Below, piece by piece: positions 24,757 to 35,584 of a stretch of 64,000 nucleotides of DNA. Source of the stretch: an uncultured Alistipes sp. (GTDB lineage: Bacteria; Bacteroidota; Bacteroidia; Bacteroidales; Rikenellaceae); contig UQYM01000012.1 in the NCBI GenBank assembly GCA_900545315.1, positions 1 to 64,000 on the forward strand. Direction: 5' to 3'. The translations under genes were made by a program, and so were the position numbers. Positions within the stretch are counted from its first letter, which is position 1, and every line of letters starts with the position of its first letter. The notes beneath the pieces are model-generated. The model saw only the letters and a list, made by a program, of their open reading frames with translations, had not been told where the DNA came from and searched no databases.

Positions 24757-26994
24757 GTGAAGCGATTTTTTCAACTTCTTATCGGGGGATTGTGCTGCTG
24801 TTCCGGAATTGGAGCGGTGGCACAATCTGCGTCCGGAGGTGCCCCAAAAATTGTGAATTTTTCGGCTGATGTGATGCGGCCGGTCAAGGTGGCCGACTCG
24901 TCTGTAATCAGCTTGGTGGGGCATGTTGTGTTTTACCACAATGGTGCGGTAATCACCTGTGACAGTGCGATCCGATTCAACGATCGGATGATGGATTGTT
25001 ACAACAATGTCATCATCAACAAAGATAGCACTTTTGTGTATGGCGATCGTGCCGAATACAATGGTAATATCAACATGGCGCGGGTTTATGCTCCGCTGAT
25101 CAAGGTGGTGAATGGGGATGCAACGCTCTATACCTACAACTTCTCGTTCAATACGCTGGATAACATTGGCCACTACACGGGTGGAGGAACGATGTTGCAG
25201 AAAGAGAACCGGCTTGAATCGCGAGATGGCTACTATTATGCCGATACCCGCGAGTTGGTCGGGGTGCATGACGTGGAGATGAGTAACCCCGACTACCAGC
25301 TCAAGTCGGATTCGGTAAATTACAACTTGGATACCGAGGTGGCCCGTTTTTCGACCCGCTCGTACATCTGGAATAAAGATAACGAATTCTTGACTGCGCT
25401 GCGTGGCATGTACGATCGTAAGGCCAACAAATATACCTTTACGGATCACTCATACATTCTGACCGAAAACCAGGAGTTGTGGGCAGATACGATCTATTAC
25501 CAGCAGGATTCGCAAGATGCGCTTTTGCTGAATAATGTGCAGGTGGCTGATCAGGAGCAGCAGGCTGTTGCTTTTGGTGATTTGATACAGTATTGGGGTA
25601 AAGAACGTAAGGCGCTTTTGACTCGTGATCCGGTGATTGCATCGTTTCAACAGTCGGATAGCAGTAAGGTCGATACGCTGTATATGCGTGCCGATTCGAT
25701 GTTTGTTTATACGTTTAATCGGGATTCTGTCCTGACAGACTCTTTGGAGGCGGACTCTCTTGCCAGATTGGAGGAGGGAACGGAACTTGAGGCGCCGACA
25801 TCCGATGAAACAGTCAAATCGACCAATGAGTCAGTTGCAACTGACGAAGCAACTACGCCGGATGCCGGAGAAGGCGCTGAGTCGGATCGTGAGGCTCAAA
25901 CCAAGACTGCTCCAGAGGTGGCTGATTCGTCTCAATTGAGTAAGAAGGAGTTGAAACGGATTGAGGCGGAGAAGAAGCGGCAAGCCCGGGAAAAGATACG
26001 ACAACAGAAGGAGCAGGAGCGTATGGCACGCATGAAGGCTCGTGAGGAGCGCTGGAAGCAGAAAGAGGCCCAACGTAAACGGAATCGATTGCAGGCCATA
26101 GCTGACTCAGTGGCGCGTGCTGATTCGATTGCCCGAGCTGAGTTGCTGCAACGTCAACGCGATTCGTTAACGCAATTGGCCAAACAGCAGGCCGACACCC
26201 TGCAGCCTCAAGTGGCCGATACGGTGACCACGGAGCAGGACTCTTTAGTGCGTAAGGTGTTTGGATATCACAATGTTCGAATTTATCGGCATGATTTTCA
26301 AGCTGTATGTGATTCGATGACCGGTTTCACGCTGGATTCGACTCTGCACATGTATGTGGATCCGGTGTTGTGGAACGATAACAATCAGGTTACTTCGCAG
26401 TGGGTGGATATCTATACGCGTAACCAGAAGATTGATCGGGCGGTATTTGTCGGTAATCCGATTCTTTGCCAGCAGGTGGATACGGCTCACTACAATCAGA
26501 TCAAAGGCAAGGAGATTGAGTCCTATTTCCGGGATGGGACGATCTATCGTACCGATGTGAACGGAAATGGTCAGACCTACTATTTCATGGTCGAGGAGGA
26601 TAGTTTAGGATCGTATATATCGGGCTTTATGACAGTCGAATGTGCGGATATATCCTTCTATTTCAAGGATCAGACGGTCGATGAGATTGTTTGGCGAGGA
26701 AAGCCAGTCTATTCGATCTATCCGATGGACAAAATACCGGATGATCAGCCGATGAGATTGCCCGGATTCTCCTGGCAGGGTGATCGACGTCCGACGCAGG
26801 AGCAGGTGTTCAACCGAACCTTCCGTCCTTCAGAGCGGGCTCTTTATGAGTTGATCCCGCGCCCGGCCTTCCCGCTAACCCAAAAGATCAATAAAGCGCG
26901 TGAGGAGCTGATCAAGGCAAAAGTTTGGCTTGACCGCAACGATCCGCTTAGTCAGGAGGCTGTGGAGTTTATCCAGTCGCTTGATTATGAATAG
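24757..26994 (+). CDS. OstA/LptA-like protein with charged coiled-coil insertion
   Basis: A 745-residue exported protein with a GTG start (GTG-AAG-CGA) and signal peptide (ends AVAQS). About residues 30-290 and 480-650 are OstA/LptA-like beta-jellyroll repeats, recognisable from the recurrent pattern of D-S-x-x-Y-N / G-D-x-A-x-Y segments (for example FVYGDRAEYNGN and VELMADTI-like strands). Between them, about 350-470, is a very charged Glu/Lys/Arg coiled coil rich in KKRQAREKIRQQKEQERMAR-type sequence. LptA-like proteins carry lipopolysaccharide across the periplasm; Bacteroidota OstA-like proteins of this length are common. The gene follows surA-like genes, so a shared outer-membrane assembly role is likely. 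Confidence 0.78.
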   Translation: MKRFFQLLIGGLCCCSGIGAVAQSASGGAPKIVNFSADVMRPVKVADSSVISLVGHVVFYHNGAVITCDSAIRFNDRMMDCYNNVIINKDSTFVYGDRAEYNGNINMARVYAPLIKVVNGDATLYTYNFSFNTLDNIGHYTGGGTMLQKENRLESRDGYYYADTRELVGVHDVEMSNPDYQLKSDSVNYNLDTEVARFSTRSYIWNKDNEFLTALRGMYDRKANKYTFTDHSYILTENQELWADTIYYQQDSQDALLLNNVQVADQEQQAVAFGDLIQYWGKERKALLTRDPVIASFQQSDSSKVDTLYMRADSMFVYTFNRDSVLTDSLEADSLARLEEGTELEAPTSDETVKSTNESVATDEATTPDAGEGAESDREAQTKTAPEVADSSQLSKKELKRIEAEKKRQAREKIRQQKEQERMARMKAREERWKQKEAQRKRNRLQAIADSVARADSIARAELLQRQRDSLTQLAKQQADTLQPQVADTVTTEQDSLVRKVFGYHNVRIYRHDFQAVCDSMTGFTLDSTLHMYVDPVLWNDNNQVTSQWVDIYTRNQKIDRAVFVGNPILCQQVDTAHYNQIKGKEIESYFRDGTIYRTDVNGNGQTYYFMVEEDSLGSYISGFMTVECADISFYFKDQTVDEIVWRGKPVYSIYPMDKIPDDQPMRLPGFSWQGDRRPTQEQVFNRTFRPSERALYELIPRPAFPLTQKINKAREELIKAKVWLDRNDPLSQEAVEFIQSLDYE

Positions 26995-27069
26995 ACGCTG
27001 CACGAGGCACTGTCCGTGAGATCTTTTGAGTGCAAGTCCTTCCGGCTTTAATGTACATTTGATATACTG

Positions 27070-27120
27070 AAACTGGCAGTGAATAACTTGAGAAAGTTAC
27101 GCTGCCAGTTTTTGTTATTT
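27070..27120 (+). terminator. rho-independent terminator after the envelope cluster
   Basis: AAACTGGCAG pairs with CTGCCAGTTT around a 22-base loop that itself contains a small TAACTT/AAGTTA hairpin; T-rich sequence follows. Confidence 0.8.
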
Positions 27121-27218
27121 TAGTATCTTGTAAACGGTGTCCGGGTGAAGGCCATGCGAAATGCAGTGGTTGTATGTTTTATGCTCGGTTAGTGATATAA
27201 TACTCATTGATTCAATAA

Positions 27219-28919
27219 ATGACTTCATTAGTTCGTCAAATTATCTGTTTTATACTGCTTGTGATCTCTTGTTGCTCTGTATGTGCAAAGGGCGATTGTG
27301 CAACAGAGGCAAAAGTTGTGGCTGATTCTGCGGTGTCCCATATAGCTTTTGGAGAGGATCGGCTTCGGTGGTTCCGTGTGGCACAGGAGTGCACCCCCAC
27401 ATTGCATGAAACGTTGGTTGAACCGATTGGAATGGTGCGATCGGTTCGTGATTCGTCTGCTTTTCAAGGGTGGCGCATGGAGCCTTCCGGGACGATGGAG
27501 CAGTTTTATGAAGAGAGTTATAAACGGGGTACGCCAGCGGTCATTATTGATTTTGGGCGCCATGTGACAGGCTATTTTTCCTTTTCGTTGCATACGGATG
27601 GTTGGTCAGATGCGCCAACCCGGTTCCGTTTTACCTTCGGTGAGGTGCCGGCAGAGCTGAATACACCCTTTGATCCGTATCCGGGAGGATTAAGCCGAGG
27701 TTGGATTCAGGACGAGATCGTAACCGTAATGACCTGTCCGGAAGAACTTACGGTTTCGATTGACAGAAGAGTAGCGTTTCGGTATGTAAAAATTGAATTG
27801 TTGGGCATATCGTCCAGTTTCCAGTTTAATTTTACGGGGATGCGGGTTCGAGCGGTCTCATCGGCTTCAGGTGTGCCTGCCTCTCTTGCTACTGAGACGC
27901 CAACCATCATTCGACAAATCAACGAGGTAGGTTTGGCAACCTTATCCGAGTGTATGCAGACGGTGTATGAGGACGGGCCCAAACGGGATCAACGTCTTTG
28001 GATTGGGGATCTATATCTGGAGGCATTGGCCAACGCCTATTCTTTCAAGAATCACGATTTGACCAAACGTTGTTTGTACCTGTTGGCTTCGTTGGCTGAT
28101 TCCGCGGGATGGCTCAGTGCAACGGTTTATGAAAGACCTGAATGGAAAATCCAGGGACGCGGGACACACTGCATGGACTATTCCTTGTTGTATGGGGTTG
28201 CCTTGGCCGATTATGTGAAGCATAGTGGCGACACGGCTACAGGCGCAGATTTGTGGCCGGTGGTAAAACGACAGGTTGAAATTGCCTGCGAGGCGTTGAA
28301 TCCGGATGGAATTTATGACAACTCTTTAAAGCCGAGTTGGCTGGTGTTCGATTGGAAAGGGGATCTGAATCGGGATGCCTCCATACAGGGGTTGATGATC
28401 TTTGCTGTCGAGCGGAGTTACGAATTGGCTCGAATATTAGGCAAAGAACACGAGGTGAAAGATTGGCCCCGATTGGCAACTCGCATGAAGGCGGCAGCAC
28501 GAAAAGCCTATTATGATTGCTCGTCTGGGCTGGTGTTGTCGGGTCCGAACAAGCAGGCTTCCTATTTGTCTCAGGTATGGATGGTTCTATCGGGAACGCT
28601 GTCCACGAAAGATGGTGCGCAAGCCTTAAAAAACATTATGGCAAAACCTGATGCTTGTGGGATTGGTTCTCCTTATGCATATCACTATTGGATTGAGGCG
28701 TTGATTCGGTGTGGTCTCACGGAGCAGGCTCGGACCACTCTGATCGATTATTGGGGCGGTATGGTTGCCAAAGGGGCCGATACATTCTGGGAGGTTTACG
28801 ATCTTCAGAATGATACCCGATCTCCATACGGATTCTTCCCGATCAATAGTTACTGTCACGCCTGGAGTTGCACACCGGTCTATTTTATCAATCGCTATCC
28901 GGAAATTTTTCAACGCTGA
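27219..28919 (+). CDS. GH78-like glycoside hydrolase, secreted (second copy in window)
   Basis: A 566-residue exported protein with signal peptide (about 1-23). A beta-sandwich part (PAVIIDFGRHVTGYFSFSLH) precedes a barrel with EDGPKRDQRLWIGDLYLEA and the catalytic-Glu segment KGADTFWEVYD, then SYCHAWSCTPVYFI, the same order of motifs as in the GH78-like gene at 13728. The sequences are clearly related but divergent, so they should have different substrates. The C-terminal beta domain appears reduced; the protein ends just after the barrel. It has no transporter or susCD neighbours. Specificity for rhamnose is inferred from family. Confidence 0.8.
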   Translation: MTSLVRQIICFILLVISCCSVCAKGDCATEAKVVADSAVSHIAFGEDRLRWFRVAQECTPTLHETLVEPIGMVRSVRDSSAFQGWRMEPSGTMEQFYEESYKRGTPAVIIDFGRHVTGYFSFSLHTDGWSDAPTRFRFTFGEVPAELNTPFDPYPGGLSRGWIQDEIVTVMTCPEELTVSIDRRVAFRYVKIELLGISSSFQFNFTGMRVRAVSSASGVPASLATETPTIIRQINEVGLATLSECMQTVYEDGPKRDQRLWIGDLYLEALANAYSFKNHDLTKRCLYLLASLADSAGWLSATVYERPEWKIQGRGTHCMDYSLLYGVALADYVKHSGDTATGADLWPVVKRQVEIACEALNPDGIYDNSLKPSWLVFDWKGDLNRDASIQGLMIFAVERSYELARILGKEHEVKDWPRLATRMKAAARKAYYDCSSGLVLSGPNKQASYLSQVWMVLSGTLSTKDGAQALKNIMAKPDACGIGSPYAYHYWIEALIRCGLTEQARTTLIDYWGGMVAKGADTFWEVYDLQNDTRSPYGFFPINSYCHAWSCTPVYFINRYPEIFQR

Positions 28920-29258
28920 ACAGAATGAGGTAACAATCATACGTCACCTGTATCTGTGTAAACATGGAAGAGAGTGGTGTGACGTGTGATGGAATAGGGC
29001 GAGTACGGAGTGTAAATGTGTTCGATACAGTGCTGTATCTTGTTTTGTTACCAGCATGGAAGGGCGGAGTGCCCCGGTTGTATCGCTATTCTTCAATTCG
29101 ATAATAGACTGGCGGTGGAAAGTCCTTCAGAAGATGATGCAGGCTTGTATTGAGGAGGGTAGGACTGCACGCTGATGCGATCTAATGATTTAAACAAATC
29201 TTTAGGCTAATGTTTACAAATAACCGTGGACGACAAATCGGTGTCTTAAGATTGTATA
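28920..29258. other. 339-bp convergent intergenic region, nothing recognised
   Basis: The GH78-like gene and the DUF4294 gene converge here. I found no terminator hairpin, gene or repeat. Confidence 0.4.
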
Positions 29259-29831
29259 TTAAAGATACCCGGCTTCATAGAGGCGAATCAGCATTTCGAT
29301 AAATTGGTCGTCACCCGTTGCATCGTAGGTGTCTTTAAGGTTCATACCGAAAATACGGCCCACATTTTGCCATAGAAATGCGCTGAAACCGTTTCGAAGC
29401 TCTTTAACCAATGCGTAGGAGGTATGTCCGGTCTCCCGGTCGATCAGTTTGATCAATAATTTCCCCTGGGAGAAGGTCATCCGATGGAGAACGGGGGTGT
29501 ATTTTTTCTTCAGTTGGCGCTCCATGGCCTTGGTGAAGAGTTTTCGTTCCCGTTCGGTTTTGAGCGTAGCCATATGCTTCTCCATCTCCCCCAACAGGCG
29601 ATTGGCCTCTTTGGCTATCGGATAGACTTTTTTCAGATTGGCGACCAATTTGGCAAATCGTCGGGAGTCTATCTTGCGCGGAAAAACGAACACAGGAACC
29701 GTTTCAGCAACCAGTACCGTATCTCCTTGGATGATCTCCAGGGTGAGCCCGGTGTAGATGCTTTTTTGTTGTGCCCGCGAGGGAACTGCAATTAGGGATA
29801 GCAGAATGATTATGTATAGGAGTTGCTTCAT
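29259..29831 (-). CDS. DUF4294 domain protein, exported
   Basis: A 190-residue protein of Bacteroidota family DUF4294. The start MKQLLYIIILLSLIAVPSRA is a good signal peptide; an ATG four codons upstream is less likely. The mature part has PVFVFPRKIDSRRFAKLVAN, long charged helices (LLGEMEKHMATLKTERERKL, AMERQLKKKYTPVLHRMTFS) and RETGHTSYALVKELRNGFSA, all typical of the family, and ends close after IRLYEAGYL. The function is unknown. Its -7 box (TAACTTTG, minus strand) abuts the one for the flavodiiron gene. Confidence 0.88.
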   Translation of the reverse strand: MKQLLYIIILLSLIAVPSRAQQKSIYTGLTLEIIQGDTVLVAETVPVFVFPRKIDSRRFAKLVANLKKVYPIAKEANRLLGEMEKHMATLKTERERKLFTKAMERQLKKKYTPVLHRMTFSQGKLLIKLIDRETGHTSYALVKELRNGFSAFLWQNVGRIFGMNLKDTYDATGDDQFIEMLIRLYEAGYL

Positions 29832-29851
29832 GTGATGAACCAAAAAATTCC

Positions 29852-29867
29852 TACCTTTGCAAAGTTA
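29852..29867. promoter_or_regulatory. back-to-back divergent -7 boxes
   Basis: TACCTTTG reads on the plus strand at 29852-29859 and CAAAGTTA at 29860-29867 is TAACTTTG on the minus strand. Both fit TAnnTTTG and together form a near-palindrome, serving the flavodiiron gene (plus) and DUF4294 gene (minus). No good -33 TTTG was seen on either side. Confidence 0.55.
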
Positions 29868-29963
29868 ACAATAAAGCGAGCAAAACAACCTTTTTTCCAT
29901 GCAATTCTGGCTTTTGCTGATAGCTTTTGCTGTTGTGGACAGAGTATAAACTATAATTGACTT

Positions 29964-31160
29964 ATGTACTGCAAACAACAAATTTCTGATACGCTGTTTT
30001 GGACGGGAGTCAATGATCGGCGTAAAAATCTTTTTGAAAATCTGTGGCCGTTACCGGACGGCGTCTCTTATAACTCCTATTTGATTCGAGATGAGAAGTG
30101 TGCGTTGATGGATACAGTCGAGGCCGGTAGTGATCGCAGTTATTTGGATTGGGTGTCCACTGTATTGGGTGATCGCAAACTCGATTATCTGATCATTCAC
30201 CACATGGAGCTTGACCACAGTGGAGAGATCCGTAATCTGTTGCAGCGTTATCCGGACGTGAAGATCATTGGCAATGTTAAGACCTTCAAGGTGCTGTGTG
30301 GCTATTTGGGCGAACTCCCCAATTTGGTAGAGATCAAAGATGGGGATATGCTTGATTTGGGACATCACAAATTGAAATTTGTCTTTACGCCATGGGTGCA
30401 TTGGCCTGAGACCATGATGTCGTACGATATGACGGATGGCATTTTGTTCTCTGGAGATGCGTTTGGAAGTTTCGGGGCCCTGGATGGGGGAGCATTCGAC
30501 GATCAGGTGATTTTCGATGACCGACGGGAGTCGGAGATGCGCCGTTACTACTCCAATATCGTTGGAAAATACAGCAATATGGTACAAAAGGCCTTTGTGA
30601 AGTTGTCCGCACTGGATATTCGTACCATCTGTCCGCTGCACGGTTTGGTATGGCGCAAGGATCCGGCCAAAGTGATTGAACTTTATCGTCGTTGGAGCCA
30701 TTACGAGGCAGAAGATGGAGTTGTGGTGATCTATGGTTCGATGTATGGCAATACGGCTCAGATGGCCGATTATATTGCCTTCAAATTGGCCGAAGGCGGG
30801 ATCAAACAGATTCGTGTACACGATGCTTCCAAAACTCACATCTCCTATTTAATTAACGATATATGGCGTTACAAAGGGGTAATTTTGGGTAGCTGTGCCT
30901 ACAATACGCTGATGTTGCCGACGATGGATGCCTTGACTCGCGAATTGTTGCACATTGGAGTAAAGAACCGTTATTTGGGACTGTTTGGCACTTACAGCTG
31001 GAATGGCGGTGGCGTCCGTACCCTCAAACAGTTTGCCGACGAGATCGGTTGGGAGCAGGTGGTTGAACCCGCTGAGATCATGGGACGTCCTACCAGTGAA
31101 AAGTTAGAGGTTTGCGATCAGCTGGCTGCCGGAATGATTGCCAAGTTGACCGAAAAATAA
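29964..31160 (+). CDS. fprA: FprA-type flavodiiron protein
   Basis: A 398-residue cytoplasmic enzyme that reduces O2 to water or NO to N2O with electrons from rubredoxin or NAD(P)H partners. The N-terminal metallo-beta-lactamase-like domain binds the diiron site: HHMELDHSGE gives the H-x-E-x-D-H ligands, and further ligands lie in GDAFGSFGALDG and CPLHG. The C-terminal flavodoxin domain (from about 250) has the FMN loop YGSMYGNTAQMAD. Length is normal for class A proteins. It stands alone with its own promoter region and should protect this anaerobe from oxygen or nitric oxide. Confidence 0.95.
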   Translation: MYCKQQISDTLFWTGVNDRRKNLFENLWPLPDGVSYNSYLIRDEKCALMDTVEAGSDRSYLDWVSTVLGDRKLDYLIIHHMELDHSGEIRNLLQRYPDVKIIGNVKTFKVLCGYLGELPNLVEIKDGDMLDLGHHKLKFVFTPWVHWPETMMSYDMTDGILFSGDAFGSFGALDGGAFDDQVIFDDRRESEMRRYYSNIVGKYSNMVQKAFVKLSALDIRTICPLHGLVWRKDPAKVIELYRRWSHYEAEDGVVVIYGSMYGNTAQMADYIAFKLAEGGIKQIRVHDASKTHISYLINDIWRYKGVILGSCAYNTLMLPTMDALTRELLHIGVKNRYLGLFGTYSWNGGGVRTLKQFADEIGWEQVVEPAEIMGRPTSEKLEVCDQLAAGMIAKLTEK

Positions 31161-31602
31161 CCGGTGCCGATCTCAAAAGGTGCATTCATTGTACCTATTG
31201 GAATTCGTTTAGGGAGGTCGAAGACTGTGAGCTCCGTCAAGCGAGACAGTTGCCGAGACTCTAAGGGCATGCTTCAAGCGACGTTTAATAACGTTGCAAG
31301 TCTCACCTTTTTAACAATGACAAGATGATTGGAAAGCATCGATTCGTTGTACGAAGGAGGGTTGCACGGAAGGTACTGTGAACAGTATTTTGCAGTGAGG
31401 CATGAAAATAGGGCTCTGGGTTGAATGAATTCTTGAAAAATAGTCGTATTTTTGAGACGCTTGTGCGACCATGCAGCGAGTTCCGTGGAAACGCTTATGC
31501 CTGCAGTGCAAGCGGGGAACAAGAATAGATGCACGAACAACAGGGGAGTGCTTCTCCTGGAAAAAAGAACATTTACAGAACTTACATAATTAAGCTTAGA
31601 AA
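31161..31602. other. 442-bp intergenic region before pfp
   Basis: No gene is supported. A perfect TATTTTTG -7 box lies at 31447-31454 (plus strand), which would give the phosphofructokinase message a long leader of about 150 bases. No terminator after fprA was seen. Confidence 0.4.
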
Positions 31603-32832
31603 ATGGATTCAATTGCAATTTTGACCGGTGGCGGTCCAGCGCCCGGTATGAACACTGTCGTAGGAAGCGTAGCCAAAACTTTCTTGCAGAAGGGCTATCG
31701 TGTAATCGGTCTTCACGGCGGATATTCGGGTTTGTTCAACAAAAATCCGAAAACCACCGATATCGATTTCCTGTTGGCAGATGATATTTTCAATCGTGGT
31801 GGTTCGTTCCTGGTGATGAGCCGTTTCAAACCGACTGACAAAAACTTCGAAGAGGATTTCAACCTTGATTTCTTCGTTAAGAACAATGTGAAGTTGTTGG
31901 TAACGGTAGGTGGTGACGATACGGCTTCTACGGCTAACCGTATTGCGAAATTCCTCGCTGCAAAGAAATATCCTATTGCAAACATCCACGTTCCCAAAAC
32001 CATCGATAACGACCTGCCTCTGCCGGCTGGTTCACCGACCTTCGGTTACGAGTCAGCAAAAGATATGGGCTCGATCATCGGTCGTACCGTAGCTACCGAT
32101 GCAAAGACCAGTGGTAATTGGTTTGTTGTAGCGGCCATGGGACGTTCAGCCGGACACTTGGCTTTCGGTATTGGTACTGCTTGCCACTATCCGATGATTG
32201 TAATCCCCGAGATGTTCAACAAAACGGAGATTACCGTTGAGAAGATCGTTAATTTGGTTGTATCGGCGATCATCAAACGGAAGATCATGGGTATCGATTA
32301 CGGTGTTGCCATGATCTCTGAGGGTGTTTTCCACTCACTGAGCAACGAAGAGATTCAGAAATCGGGTATCCACTTCTCGTATGACGATCACGGACATCCT
32401 GAGTTGGGTAAAGTTTCGAAGGCTCACATCTTCAACGAGATGTTGGAGAAGAAGCTCAAAGAGCTGGGCTTGAAGGTTAAATCACGTCCGGTAGAGATCG
32501 GTTACGAGGTTCGTTGCCAGACTCCGGTGGCTTACGATTTGGTTTACTGCTCATTGCTGGGTATGGGTACCTACAAGCTCTTCAGCGAAGGCAAAACCGG
32601 TTGCATGGTATATGCAGATCCGGCCGGTCAGATTTCGGCGCTCTACCTGAAAGATCTTCAGGATCCGGAAACGGGCAAGATTCCGCCACGTTTGGTTGAT
32701 ATCACCTCAGACAAATTCACTCAGGTGGTTGAGAACATCTTGAACTATATTACTCCAGCCGATTATGAGGCTGCGAAAAAGTATGTAGCAGATCCTGCTG
32801 CTTACGATTTCAAGAAGATCCTGAACTGGTAA
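31603..32832 (+). CDS. pfp: pyrophosphate-dependent 6-phosphofructokinase
   Basis: A 409-residue glycolytic enzyme that phosphorylates fructose 6-phosphate. The sequence VTVGGDDTASTANR has GGDD where ATP-using enzymes have GGDG; the second Asp favours PPi over ATP as donor. PKTIDNDLPLPAGSPTFGY is the catalytic PKTIDND site, and MGRSAGHLA binds fructose 6-phosphate. It is a PPi enzyme of the group found in Bacteroidota and other anaerobes. Reversibility would allow it to work in gluconeogenesis too. A terminator follows at 32856. Confidence 0.95.
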   Translation: MDSIAILTGGGPAPGMNTVVGSVAKTFLQKGYRVIGLHGGYSGLFNKNPKTTDIDFLLADDIFNRGGSFLVMSRFKPTDKNFEEDFNLDFFVKNNVKLLVTVGGDDTASTANRIAKFLAAKKYPIANIHVPKTIDNDLPLPAGSPTFGYESAKDMGSIIGRTVATDAKTSGNWFVVAAMGRSAGHLAFGIGTACHYPMIVIPEMFNKTEITVEKIVNLVVSAIIKRKIMGIDYGVAMISEGVFHSLSNEEIQKSGIHFSYDDHGHPELGKVSKAHIFNEMLEKKLKELGLKVKSRPVEIGYEVRCQTPVAYDLVYCSLLGMGTYKLFSEGKTGCMVYADPAGQISALYLKDLQDPETGKIPPRLVDITSDKFTQVVENILNYITPADYEAAKKYVADPAAYDFKKILNW

Positions 32833-32855
32833 TCCATCTTGTTTAACGAAAAGAT

Positions 32856-32886
32856 AAAAGGCAGCCCTCAAAGGCTGCCTTTTTCT
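32856..32886 (+). terminator. rho-independent terminator of pfp
   Basis: AAAAGGCAGCC pairs with GGCTGCCTTTT around a short CTCAAA loop, followed by T residues. Confidence 0.9.
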
Positions 32887-32936
32887 ATCTGTTGCTCTCT
32901 TAATAATTGAGGAATGAATAAGGGATACGAGAATAG

Positions 32937-32968
32937 ACAAAAAAAATCGGTCCAGTGTGGACCGATTT
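32937..32968 (-). terminator. rho-independent terminator of the small acidic protein gene
   Basis: On the minus strand AAATCGGTCCA pairs with TGGACCGATTT around a three-base loop and is followed by a run of T. It faces the pfp terminator; the two genes are convergent. Confidence 0.88.
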
Positions 32969-32987
32969 GGGGAGTATCTATTTTTGA

Positions 32988-33302
32988 TTATTCGTCCTCG
33001 TCTTCGAGCTCTTCAGCGATGATTTGGTCGTCGTCGGTATCTTTGATATCGTCGTTGTAATAATCTTTGTCTTCCTCCTCATCAAGTTGGTCATCGACCT
33101 TGACATCTACTTTGACCAGGTAGCTGACATCTTCTGTCTCGAGCATGATCGCATAAAAAAAATCGCCGGGACCTTTATCAATACGTAACATGGAGTCGGT
33201 GTATCCGTTGGGATACTGTTTTTTGATCTCCTCTTGTAGTTCGGGTGAGAGGTTCTTGTAACTTACTACTACTCTTTTCTTTGGTTTGTTAGCGAGTGCC
33301 AT
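32988..33302 (-). CDS. conserved small protein with acidic C-terminal tail
   Basis: A 104-residue protein starting MALANKPKKRVVVSYKNL (an upstream in-frame start is unlikely since it adds a non-conserved looking hydrophobic stretch). A basic N-terminus leads to NLSPELQEEIKKQYPNG and RIDKGPGDFFYAIMLET, then a tail in which most residues are Asp or Glu. Similar small acidic proteins are common in Bacteroidota and have no known function. The tail could mimic nucleic acid or bind metal or basic partners. Terminated at 32937; transcribed alone. Confidence 0.8.
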   Translation of the reverse strand: MALANKPKKRVVVSYKNLSPELQEEIKKQYPNGYTDSMLRIDKGPGDFFYAIMLETEDVSYLVKVDVKVDDQLDEEEDKDYYNDDIKDTDDDQIIAEELEDEDE

Positions 33303-33500
33303 TGGTTTGCAAAAATTTTCTGCAAGTATAAACAAAAATTGGTAATACAAGAAGCCCGAAAAAATTTTTCTTAAAAATATTCGGATGGGAGAGATTGTCA
33401 GTCGGGGTAGATGTCTGAATTACTTTTGCTTGCAAAATTTAGGCTAAAATGTTGGTTGGTTCGTTTTCTACAAATTTATTAATTTTACGTCACATATTGA

Positions 33501-35546
<2,046 letters not shown>

Positions 35547-35584
35547 TTTATATGTTAGTTTTGCATAAAAATTAACATCAGGCT

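Noticed and set aside
24724..25449. Minus-strand open frame of about 241 codons opposite the OstA-like gene
   Set aside because: Composition typical of antisense translation; no start context and no domain.
30051..30839. Minus-strand open frame of about 262 codons inside the flavodiiron gene
   Set aside because: The plus strand carries intact iron and FMN motifs; the reverse frame has none.
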